Assembly: GCA_022781715.1 (NCBI GenBank)
Contig: JALETB010000025.1
Span: forward strand, 1 to 45,606
Reading direction: 5' to 3'
DNA: 45,606 nucleotides
DNA from: Clostridiales bacterium
GTDB lineage: Bacteria > Bacillota > Clostridia > Christensenellales > Borkfalkiaceae
Shown here: positions 18,429 to 26,524 of the stretch, piece by piece
Layout of the letters: each line of letters begins with the position of its first letter
How positions within the stretch are numbered: the stretch's first letter is position 1
The notes under the pieces: model-generated
What the model was told of the DNA's origin: nothing
The model's database searches: none
Seen by the model: only the letters and a program-made list of their open reading frames with translations
Made by a program: the position numbers and the translations under genes

Positions 18429-19061
18429 ATGACCGATAAAACAAGAGAAAAAATCGAAAACGACAGAGCGTTTCAGAACGAAAAAATCAAATATATAGCA
18501 GGCGTGGACGAGGTTGGCAGAGGCCCGCTTGCGGGTCCGGTTGTGTGCTGTGCGGTTATCATGCCGCTCGACGACGAAAATGCCGTCGACGGGGTGGACG
18601 ACAGCAAAAAAGTGTCCGAAAAAAAGCGCGAGGCGTTATATGATATCCTTCGCGAAAAGGCGATCGCTTGCAAAATATGCAGGGTAGAACCGGAAGAAAT
18701 CGATGAGATCAATATTCTCGAAGCCACGAAAAAATGTATGAAAATGTGCGTCGAGGGGCTGGGCGTAAAGCCTGATCTTGTGCTTGTCGACGCCGTCAAA
18801 CTCGACGTTCCGGTTAAAACCGAGGCGATTATCAAAGGCGACGCGAAAAGTTATAATATCGGCGCGGCGTCGATTATCGCCAAAGTTTTCAGGGATAAAC
18901 TCATGGAGGAGTACGACGAAACATACCCCGATTATGGGTTTAAGAAGAATAAGGGTTACGGCACCAAAGCGCATATCGACACGATAAAGGAGAGGGGAAT
19001 ATGCCCGATTCACAGAAAGACTTTCACAAAAAACTTCTCGGCAGAAGAGGGGAGAAATTAG
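18429..19061 (+). CDS. rnhB: Ribonuclease HII
   Basis: YIAGVDEVGRGPLAGPVV, DSKKVSEKKRE, NKGYGTKAH. Confidence 0.95.
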   Translation: MTDKTREKIENDRAFQNEKIKYIAGVDEVGRGPLAGPVVCCAVIMPLDDENAVDGVDDSKKVSEKKREALYDILREKAIACKICRVEPEEIDEINILEATKKCMKMCVEGLGVKPDLVLVDAVKLDVPVKTEAIIKGDAKSYNIGAASIIAKVFRDKLMEEYDETYPDYGFKKNKGYGTKAHIDTIKERGICPIHRKTFTKNFSAEEGRN

Positions 19062-19363
19062 CCGCCGGCGAAATCAAGAAGTCGGGCTATAGGCTCGTTA
19101 AACGCAATTTTGTCACTCCTTACGGCGAGGCTGATCTCATCTTTGAAAAGGGCGACGAGATTGTTTTCGTCGAGGTTAAAACCCGCAGCAACGAGATTTT
19201 CGGCACGCCGCGCGAGGCGGTGGGTTATAAAAAACAGGAGAAGTACAGGAACATCGCGGAGTATTATTTTGCGGATAAAGGCGGTTCGGACGGAAAGAAC
19301 GTGAGTTTTGCCGTCGCGGAAGTTACACCCGCGGGAGTCAGGGTGATTTACAACGCTTTCTGA
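19001..19363 (+). CDS. yraN: YraN/UPF0102 family nuclease-like protein
   Basis: LLGRRGEKLAAGEIKKSGYRLVKRNFVTPYGEADLIFEKGDEIVFVEVKTR. Confidence 0.88.
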   Translation: MPDSQKDFHKKLLGRRGEKLAAGEIKKSGYRLVKRNFVTPYGEADLIFEKGDEIVFVEVKTRSNEIFGTPREAVGYKKQEKYRNIAEYYFADKGGSDGKNVSFAVAEVTPAGVRVIYNAF

Positions 19364-19407
19364 GCGGATCGAACAGGCAGGAAGGACAGGACGGAAAAAT
19401 TCCGTAC

Positions 19408-19494
19408 ATGAAACTCGATTATTACGATAAAAATGGAAATTTGCGTAACTTCGGCTTCGGGGATAGAAGCCGTAACGAAAAGAGAACTATATAA
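19408..19494 (+). CDS. Possible 28-codon upstream ORF overlapping the rlmL start
   Basis: ATG 19408: MKLDYYDKNGNLRNFGFGDRSRNEKRTI*, in a different frame from rlmL; weak ribosome-binding site. Confidence 0.25.
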   Translation: MKLDYYDKNGNLRNFGFGDRSRNEKRTI

Positions 19495-20572
19495 GATCAC
19501 GGGCGTAAAAGATCTTTCTGCCGTCGACGGCAGAATATGTTTTGAGGGCGACGAGGAAACTCTGGCGAAGTGCAATCTGTTTTTGCGGACGGCGAACCGT
19601 GTTGAGATAATCGTCGGCAGGTTCAAAGCGGAAACTTTCGACGACCTTTTCGACGGGATAAGGAACATCGAATGGGAAAAGTATATCGATAAAGACGGAG
19701 AGATAATCGTTTCGGCGAAGAGCGTTATGAGCAAATTATTCGCTTATTCCGCCATTCAGTCGATAACCAAAAAAGCAGTGTGCGAGCGGCTTAAGTCCGC
19801 CTATAAGTCGATTAACTTAGCAGAAAGCGGTGCAAGACACAAAATCGAAGCGGCGATAAGAAAGGATTTCGTGACCGTTTCGCTCGACACATCGGGCGAA
19901 GGACTTCACAGGCGCGGATACCGCGGGCTTGTGGGCGAAGCACCTTTGAAAGAAACGCTTGCTTCCGCGCTTATTCAACTCTCCGTGTGGGAGCCTTCGA
20001 GACCGTTCGCGGATATTTTTTGCGGCACGGGAACGATTCCGGTCGAGGCTGCGCTCATTGCGGCGAACATCCCGAGCGGAATGAACAGAGATTTCGATTA
20101 CCTTCACTGGAAGGGAACAAACAGAACGATTTTCGACAAGATTAAGGAAAAAGCCGCGTCCGAAATAAACACGGACAGAGAAGTTCGCATAAGCGGCTTC
20201 GATATAGACGAAAAGCAACTCAAACTCGCGAGAAAGCACGCCGAAATCGCGGGGGTTAAGGATATGATTCACTTCCAGCGGGCGGACATGCGCGGTTTTT
20301 CCTCTCGGTTTTCCCACGGGGTGATTATTTCCAATCCGCCCTACGGCGAAAGACTTTCCGAAAGGCGAGAGATCGAAAAACTTTACAGAGATTATGGAAA
20401 AATCGTTAAAAATCTCGACGAATGGTGTTGCTACACGCTTACTTCCGTAGACGATTTCGAACGGCTCTTCGGCAGAAAAGCCGATAAAAAACGCAAGATT
20501 TACAACGGAAAACTCGAATGTAACTTCTATTCGATGCTCGCCGCGCCGCCGAAAAAAGCAACCTCCCGTTGA
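19433..20572 (+). CDS. THUMP-domain class I SAM rRNA methyltransferase (RlmL/YpsC-like)
   Basis: THUMP region plus FADIFCGTGTIPVEAALIA and SNPPYGERL. Confidence 0.9.
   Translation: MEICVTSASGIEAVTKRELYKITGVKDLSAVDGRICFEGDEETLAKCNLFLRTANRVEIIVGRFKAETFDDLFDGIRNIEWEKYIDKDGEIIVSAKSVMSKLFAYSAIQSITKKAVCERLKSAYKSINLAESGARHKIEAAIRKDFVTVSLDTSGEGLHRRGYRGLVGEAPLKETLASALIQLSVWEPSRPFADIFCGTGTIPVEAALIAANIPSGMNRDFDYLHWKGTNRTIFDKIKEKAASEINTDREVRISGFDIDEKQLKLARKHAEIAGVKDMIHFQRADMRGFSSRFSHGVIISNPPYGERLSERREIEKLYRDYGKIVKNLDEWCCYTLTSVDDFERLFGRKADKKRKIYNGKLECNFYSMLAAPPKKATSR
19802..19815 (+). repeat. 14-bp motif tataagtcgattaa, copy in the rlmL-like gene
   Basis: Exact match to 26266-26279, 33779-33792 and 34111-34124. 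Confidence 0.8.
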
Positions 20573-20611
20573 GCCGCCGAAAAGATAAATGTTCGCCGCG
20601 CCGCCGAAAAA
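20538..20611 (+). repeat. 19-bp direct repeat spanning the 3' end of the rlmL-like gene
   Basis: tcgccgcgccgccgaaaaa at 20538-20556 and 20593-20611. Confidence 0.8.
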
Positions 20612-20624
20612 GACGCCTTTTCGG
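20604..20624 (+). terminator. Hairpin after the rlmL-like gene, inside the dispersed-repeat region
   Basis: ccgaaaa ... ttttcgg, 7-bp stem; no long T-run. Confidence 0.4.
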
Positions 20625-20650
20625 TAATTAGTGATGAAGAATTGAATCCC
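20609..20650 (-). repeat. Dispersed intergenic repeat, copy B (inverted relative to copy A)
   Basis: Reverse complement matches 1872-1913 at 39/42 positions. Confidence 0.85.
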
Positions 20651-20697
20651 TAATTAAAAGCAAAACGGAAAATCCGTTAAAATAAAAGGAGAAAAAT

Positions 20698-21126
20698 ATG
20701 TTAAAAGGTATTTCGAAAATTGTCAGCCCCGAACTTATCAAAGTTCTTTGCGAAATGGGTCACGGCGACGAAATCGTCATCGCGGACGGGAATTTCCCGA
20801 GCGAAAACTTCGGGCAGAGGGTTATCCGCGCCGACGGAATAGGTGGAGCGGAAATGCTCGACGCCTGCCTGCAACTCATTCCGCTCGACACTTATTCCGA
20901 CCCGAATTTCATTCTGATGCAACTTATGGATTGCGACAAAGGCAGAATCAACCCCGTAATCTGGGATGAATATAAGAAAATCGCCGAAAAACACGATAAA
21001 AACGTGAAAGCCGGCAATATCGACCGTTTCGAATTTTATGAACGCGCGAAAAAGGCTTATGCCGTGATCGCGACGGGCGAATCGGCTGTTTATGCGAACA
21101 TCATCCTCAAAAAAGGCGTTATTTAA
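20698..21126 (+). CDS. RbsD/FucU-family sugar mutarotase, FucU-like
   Basis: MLKGISKIVSPELIKVLCEMGHGDEIVIADGNFPSE typical of the family. Confidence 0.88.
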   Translation: MLKGISKIVSPELIKVLCEMGHGDEIVIADGNFPSENFGQRVIRADGIGGAEMLDACLQLIPLDTYSDPNFILMQLMDCDKGRINPVIWDEYKKIAEKHDKNVKAGNIDRFEFYERAKKAYAVIATGESAVYANIILKKGVI

Positions 21127-21200
21127 TTGCCCGCGCGACGGCAATCGGTTAATTCATACCCGAAAAAGCGAAAAAAATCGAACGAAAGGCGTTAAAATGC

Positions 21201-21229
21201 TTGCAATATTTTTCGGTATATGATAAAAT
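21201..21229 (+). promoter_or_regulatory. Putative rplS promoter
   Basis: TTGCAA-N17-TAAAAT. Confidence 0.4.
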
Positions 21230-21298
21230 GGCTAAGACTTCGGGCGGTCCGCTGGCTTAATCGGCTATGAACGTCGCGTAATAACGGAGGTAAAAGTC

Positions 21299-21640
21299 AT
21301 GACTATTATTGAACAGATCGAAAAAGAGAACCTTAAAGGCGAAGTTCCCGTATTCGCAGTCGGCGACACGGTAAAAGTTTCCGTTAAGGTTATCGAAGGC
21401 GCAAAAGAGAGAATTCAGAACTACGAAGGTATCGTTATCGCCAAGAAGAACGGCGGAATCAGAGAAACCTTCACCGTCAGAAGAATTTCTTACGGTATCG
21501 GCGTTGAAAGAACGTTCCCCGTTCATTCTCCCAAGATTGCCGGCATCACGGTTATTAAAAGAGGTAAAGTCAGAAGAGCAAAACTTTACTATCTCAGAAA
21601 TCTCACCGGTAAGGCTGCAAAACTTGAAGAGATTCTTTAA
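21299..21640 (+). CDS. rplS: 50S ribosomal protein bL19
   Basis: [62 protein letters not shown]. Confidence 0.96.
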   Translation: MTIIEQIEKENLKGEVPVFAVGDTVKVSVKVIEGAKERIQNYEGIVIAKKNGGIRETFTVRRISYGIGVERTFPVHSPKIAGITVIKRGKVRRAKLYYLRNLTGKAAKLEEIL

Positions 21641-21721
21641 TTTTTTGCGGACGGTAAAAGCGGAACCGCTTATTGCGTAAATAACCGATAAGAAAACGCT
21701 TTGTCATCACCAAGAAAAGAG

Positions 21722-21750
21722 AGTTCGGTTTTTTCCGGACTTTTTTTTTG
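21722..21750 (+). terminator. Terminator after rplS
   Basis: gttcgg-tttttt-ccggac (one wobble) followed by a run of Ts. Confidence 0.7.
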
Positions 21751-21840
21751 CCCTTTTTCCGCTTGCGGCGGTTGTCGGGGATGAGCAGCAGAGACGCAGG
21801 GCGGGAATAAGCGACAAGAGTGCGGGAAATGACGAAAAAT

Positions 21841-21872
21841 CACTTTTCATTATATATATATTATGAAAAGTG
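21841..21872 (+). other. Near-palindrome upstream of the GT-C-like membrane protein gene
   Basis: cacttttcat (21841-21850) and atgaaaagtg (21863-21872) flank an AT-only centre. Confidence 0.65.
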
Positions 21873-21998
21873 AGAAAAAATCGAAAAAAACATTTTACAA
21901 ACAAAAAAATTAGTTGTATATTAAATATGTGGATCGTTGACCGGGCGCGTTCTTACGCAACTTCCCGGCTGCGTCAAAACAATAAAAAGGAAACGCTT

Positions 21999-23765
21999 AT
22001 GAAGAGAAACAAATCCTTATTTTATATCGCGCTTATTATTTCGGCGCTGTTATACGCGCTTACCTGCGGCTTTGCGGCTACGAGCGTCAAAGCGCCGCAG
22101 ACGGCGTTTTCCACGGTTAACGTCGAGACGACGGACGGCGGAACGGTTTCCCCGTCAAAATCGAGCAACGTGACTCTGGATATCGAAAAGGGTACGAACA
22201 AGGTTTACGCTTACATAGGCGAAATTCGCACTCACCGCACGGATAAGGACGGAAAGGCTTACGTCAACGTCGTTTTCGATTTTAAAAGACAGTCGAACGA
22301 CGATTCAACATATTTAAAACGCGTGGGCAACGACGAAGAGAGCAGAATTTATCTCAACAAAAACAGCGGCGGGTATAAATGGACGCTTATTTACGACGGC
22401 GGAGAAAGTACGCTCGACTACAATCGCGTTAAAATCAGCACCGTCGATGAAATGGATATTTACGAGGTTGCATTTATCGGCAAGGACGGAAATCCGCTTG
22501 CGGCTTCTTATCGTTACGGATCGGATATAGACGGCGAAACCGGACACGAAAACATCTGCGACGAACGTTCGTCGTTCACCGCGTCGAAATCTGCGGCGAA
22601 TAATTTTACCGACAGAGAGCTCGACGAAATCGCGGCGGTTAAAACCGTGATGCGCAACGACGGCTCCACGCTCGGCAGAGGTGTTTTAAACGCCGAAATC
22701 AACGCGCTTTCGGTGGCGGCGTTCGGACTTAACACGTTCGGTTTGCGTTTTCCGTCGGTCATAGCCGGTTTTGCGTTGATTATCGCGGTTTATCTCATCG
22801 CAGAAACGCTGTTCGGAAACGATTACGCCGCGTTGTTCGCGTTTATCGTCTGCCTTGCGGGCGGCAGCGCGTTTATGACGTCTTTCACGGCGGTCGGCGC
22901 GATATCCGCTTGTTTCGCCGTTTACGCGTTTTATTTCGCGTTCAAATTTTTTATCGAGGATTATTACGTCGAAGATAAAAAATCAACCGTTTTGCATATC
23001 GGGCTTACGGGTTTGTTCTTCGGACTGGCTGTTGCGGCAAACGCCTCGCTTCTGATTTTGCTCGCGGGGCTTATCGCGATAGTCGTTTACGCGGCGATAA
23101 GGGGCGCGACGAGATATAAAGCCGAAGAAAAAGCGGCTAAGGGGCTTGAAAAGGAAAACGTATTCGTCGCCTATCGCGGGAAGAAAATCGTTTTCGGCGT
23201 TTCGTCCGTGTGCGCGCTGACTGTTTTGCCGATTTTGATAGTTCTCGCGTCTTACGCGTTCGTCGGTTCCGCGCTCGGGAAGATTTATCGCGGAGGGTTT
23301 CTGAACGCTTCGTTTGCGTATATCGGCTCGGCGTTCGGTTTCGGCGGGGACGCGCTACTGCCATTGAAAATGCTTGCGGGCTTCGGCAGCGCGGGCTATA
23401 AAGATTACTTTGCAATCGCGAACTGTTTTGCTTCGCTTTTGTGTCTTGTTTCGCTCGCGTTCGTTATAATAACGCTTGTTTGCGCGGGAAACGAAAAGTT
23501 TGCCGAGGCGGCGGAAACCTCGAGAAATAAAACCAAACTTATTCTCACGGCGTTTGCGGCGGCGTTTATCGCGCTTTTGTTTGGCAAGAGCAGCTCGGTT
23601 GCCGATTTTGCTCTTTGCTCGGCGTTTTATTCGCTTATAGCCGCGCTCGCGCTCGATTCCGCACTTAAAATATTCGGCAAAAATATCAGAACGGTCGCGC
23701 TCGTCTGCATTTGCATATGCTTCGCGGCATTCGCGTTCGGCTACGTTTACGGTATCGCCGTCTGA
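21999..23765 (+). CDS. Multi-pass membrane protein, possible GT-C (PMT/ArnT-like) glycosyltransferase with a large N-terminal extracytoplasmic domain
   Basis: Start MKRNKSLFYIALIISALLYALTCG; PMT-like GRGVLNAEINALSVAAFGLNTFGLRFPSVIAG; about 10 later hydrophobic segments. Assignment tentative. Confidence 0.55.
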   Translation: MKRNKSLFYIALIISALLYALTCGFAATSVKAPQTAFSTVNVETTDGGTVSPSKSSNVTLDIEKGTNKVYAYIGEIRTHRTDKDGKAYVNVVFDFKRQSNDDSTYLKRVGNDEESRIYLNKNSGGYKWTLIYDGGESTLDYNRVKISTVDEMDIYEVAFIGKDGNPLAASYRYGSDIDGETGHENICDERSSFTASKSAANNFTDRELDEIAAVKTVMRNDGSTLGRGVLNAEINALSVAAFGLNTFGLRFPSVIAGFALIIAVYLIAETLFGNDYAALFAFIVCLAGGSAFMTSFTAVGAISACFAVYAFYFAFKFFIEDYYVEDKKSTVLHIGLTGLFFGLAVAANASLLILLAGLIAIVVYAAIRGATRYKAEEKAAKGLEKENVFVAYRGKKIVFGVSSVCALTVLPILIVLASYAFVGSALGKIYRGGFLNASFAYIGSAFGFGGDALLPLKMLAGFGSAGYKDYFAIANCFASLLCLVSLAFVIITLVCAGNEKFAEAAETSRNKTKLILTAFAAAFIALLFGKSSSVADFALCSAFYSLIAALALDSALKIFGKNIRTVALVCICICFAAFAFGYVYGIAV

Positions 23766-23806
23766 AGTCTGTGAGACGAAAGCGATGAAACCGCAGGGGA
23801 GGGATT

Positions 23807-25324
23807 ATGTTAGCGAAAACACGCGGCTTCGTTATCACGGGGCTGGACGGAAGAGAGGTCGACGTGGAAGTCGACACCAATTTAGGGCTTCCGGGCTTTG
23901 AAATAGTAGGGCTTCCGGACGCTGCCGTAAAGGAATCCAAGGAAAGGGTTCGTTCGGCGATAAAAAACAGCGGCAGGAAGTTTCCCATTCACAAAATAAC
24001 GGTCAATCTCGCGCCTGCGGAACTTAAAAAAGAGGGCGCGGGGCTCGATCTGCCCATAGCCGTGGGCATAATCGCGGCGAACGGACAACTCGCGAGCGCA
24101 GACGTGAAAGCGGCGATGATAGGCGAACTTTCTCTCGACGGAAAAATAAGGGGCGTGAACGGCATTCTGCCCATACTTATCTCCGCGCGCGAAAAAGGCG
24201 TCAAGGAAATGATAATTCCCGGGGAGAACTCGGAAGAAGGCAGTTTCATAGACGGGATAACCGTCCGCGCGGCAGACGATCTCAAATCGGTCTGCGATTA
24301 TCTCGAAGGCAAAGGCGACTTGAAAATAGTCGAAAAAAAGGAATACGCGCAGGTTTATCAGGCTGCGGAATACGACAGCGATCTGAAATACGTCAAAGGT
24401 CAATTAGTCGCGCGGCGCGCCTTAGAGGTGGCGGTGAGCGGCAATCACAACATAATTCTCGAAGGGCCGCCGGGCGCGGGCAAAACGATGCTCGCAAAGT
24501 GCATACCTTCCATTATGCCGGACATGAGTTTCCGCGAGGCTCTCGAAACCACGAAGATTCACAGCGTGGCGGGCAAAATGAAAGACACGGAAGGCATAGT
24601 TTATCGCCGTCCGTTCATGAGTCCGCATCACACCGCATCGAGAGTTTCGATAATCGGAGGCGGTCAGTCCGCAAAACCGGGCGTAGTCAGCCTTGCGCAC
24701 AACGGAGTTTTGTTTCTTGACGAAATGCCCGAGTATCCGCGTTCCGTTCTCGAAAGTTTAAGACAGCCCTTAGAGGACAGGGTTATAACCGTAACGAGGG
24801 TGAAAGCCAATCTCGAATATCCCGCGAGTTTTATGCTTGCGGGGAGCATGAACCCCTGCCCGTGCGGTTATTATGGCTCAAAGGACAGAGAATGCACCTG
24901 TTCGCCGATGCAGATTAAAAAATACAGAGAAAGAATCTCCGGTCCGCTGCTCGACAGAATGGACATAAGGATAAACGTCGATAACGTAAAATACGACGAA
25001 CTCACAGACAAAACGGAAGCCGAAAGTTCGGCGGAAGTGCGCAGGAGAGTGAACAGAACGCGCGCGTTGCAAAGAGAGAGGTTTAAGGACGACGGAATCT
25101 CGTCCAATGCCGAAATGAGCGAAAAACATCTCAATAAATATTGCGTTTTGTCGCGCGAGTGCGAAGAAATACTGAAATACGCGTTCGAATCGCTCAAAAT
25201 GTCGGCAAGAGCGCGGAGCAGAATAATCAAAGTGGCAAGGACGATCGCCGATATGGACTTATCGGAAAACATCGAACCAAAGCATTTGCTCGAGGCGATA
25301 AGTTACAGAGGTGACGGATTATGA
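23807..25324 (+). CDS. comM: YifB/ComM-type Mg-chelatase-like AAA ATPase
   Basis: LPGFEIVGLPDAAVKESKERVRSAIKNSG, GPPGAGKTMLAKC, PCGYYGS...ISGPLLDRMDI. Confidence 0.93.
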   Translation: MLAKTRGFVITGLDGREVDVEVDTNLGLPGFEIVGLPDAAVKESKERVRSAIKNSGRKFPIHKITVNLAPAELKKEGAGLDLPIAVGIIAANGQLASADVKAAMIGELSLDGKIRGVNGILPILISAREKGVKEMIIPGENSEEGSFIDGITVRAADDLKSVCDYLEGKGDLKIVEKKEYAQVYQAAEYDSDLKYVKGQLVARRALEVAVSGNHNIILEGPPGAGKTMLAKCIPSIMPDMSFREALETTKIHSVAGKMKDTEGIVYRRPFMSPHHTASRVSIIGGGQSAKPGVVSLAHNGVLFLDEMPEYPRSVLESLRQPLEDRVITVTRVKANLEYPASFMLAGSMNPCPCGYYGSKDRECTCSPMQIKKYRERISGPLLDRMDIRINVDNVKYDELTDKTEAESSAEVRRRVNRTRALQRERFKDDGISSNAEMSEKHLNKYCVLSRECEEILKYAFESLKMSARARSRIIKVARTIADMDLSENIEPKHLLEAISYRGDGL

Positions 25325-26415
25325 CGGAACTTACGGGAATCGAAAAGGCGATAGTTTTTCTCGATTCGACGGAAGGACTCGAATATAAATACAAGAAAAC
25401 GATTATCGATAATTTTAAAGGCGATTTGTTCAAGGACAAAGCAAGGCTTCTGAAGTTTTTCGAGGATCGCGGCGAGCGAGTGCTGGGCAAGTCCTTAGCG
25501 GAAATGCTCGGCGACGAGAGTTATGTGGAAAAACGCGTGGCGGAGGCGACTTCGGGGGCGGACGACGTTATAACTATCGCGTCCGTCGGCGAAAAGGGAA
25601 GTTATTATCCCGAACCGCTCAGGGAAACGCCCGTTCCGCCTCTCGCGCTTTACGTCAAAGGCAACAAGGAACTGCTGAAAGAGAAACATAAAATTTCTAT
25701 AGTAGGCTCGCGAAAAACTTTGCCGCAATATCTATCCGCAACGGAAAAGATTGCCCGCGAACTGAGCGAAAACGGCGCGGTGGTCGTCACCGGGATTGCC
25801 GACGGAGCGGACAGCGCGGCGATAAAAGGCGCTCTTCCTTCCGGCAGGATAATTTCGGTTCAGGCGAGCGGGATTTATCCCGTCGTGCCGGCGAGCAAAC
25901 AGAACTTAGCGAACGAAATCGCGAAGAACGGACTTCTGATAAGCGAAAACCCGAAAGGATACGTGCCGAGGTCGTTCTCTTATCCGGTGAGAAACAGAAT
26001 AATCGCGGCTTTGTCGCCGGTAACCTTGATCGCAAGCGGCAACGCGAAGAGCGGAGCAAAATACACCGCCGATTACGCCGCGGACTACGGGAGGGAAATC
26101 GCTTGTTTTCCCTACGGACTCGGCGTCGCTTCGGGCGAACTTTGCAAGAGCCTCATTAAGAGCGGCGCGGCTATGACAGAAAGTGCAAAAGAGGCGGCTT
26201 TCCTGATGGGGATGACCTTTGAAAAGAAATCCGAAATTCAACTGAACGAAGTTGAAAAAGCCGTTTATAAGTCGATTAAATCAGGAATTAACTCAACAGA
26301 CGCGCTCGCTTTGAAACTCGGTTTCAAGATATACGAACTGCTTACGATAACCGTTTCGCTCGAAATGAAAGGGCTGATCGTTAAAGGTCCGGACGGCAGA
26401 TTCGAAGCGAATTAA
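25321..26415 (+). CDS. dprA: DprA/Smf-family protein, divergent
   Basis: IVGSRKTLPQY, VVVTGIADGADSAAIKGAL, YPVRNRIIAALSP, winged-helix-like C-terminus; between comM and topA. Confidence 0.85.
   Translation: MTELTGIEKAIVFLDSTEGLEYKYKKTIIDNFKGDLFKDKARLLKFFEDRGERVLGKSLAEMLGDESYVEKRVAEATSGADDVITIASVGEKGSYYPEPLRETPVPPLALYVKGNKELLKEKHKISIVGSRKTLPQYLSATEKIARELSENGAVVVTGIADGADSAAIKGALPSGRIISVQASGIYPVVPASKQNLANEIAKNGLLISENPKGYVPRSFSYPVRNRIIAALSPVTLIASGNAKSGAKYTADYAADYGREIACFPYGLGVASGELCKSLIKSGAAMTESAKEAAFLMGMTFEKKSEIQLNEVEKAVYKSIKSGINSTDALALKLGFKIYELLTITVSLEMKGLIVKGPDGRFEAN
26266..26279 (+). repeat. 14-bp motif tataagtcgattaa, copy in dprA
   Basis: Exact match to the other copies listed. Confidence 0.8.
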
Positions 26416-26524
26416 CCGCAGGCGGGAGAGCCGAAACCGACAGAACCGAAACGGAGCGAATCAAGCCCGCAACCAAGCGGACAAACATAAAACAAAAAAA
26501 TCAACGCAAAAAGCGGAGGGAAAT

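Noticed and set aside
21228-21260. Ten-codon [13 protein letters not shown] upstream of rplS as a leader peptide
   Set aside because: Its ATG overlaps the likely -10 box, so it would precede the transcription start.
25321-26415. Defence-type SLOG/NAD-binding effector instead of DprA
   Set aside because: Position between comM and topA and the RNRIIAALS core fit the DprA/Smf family, despite divergence.
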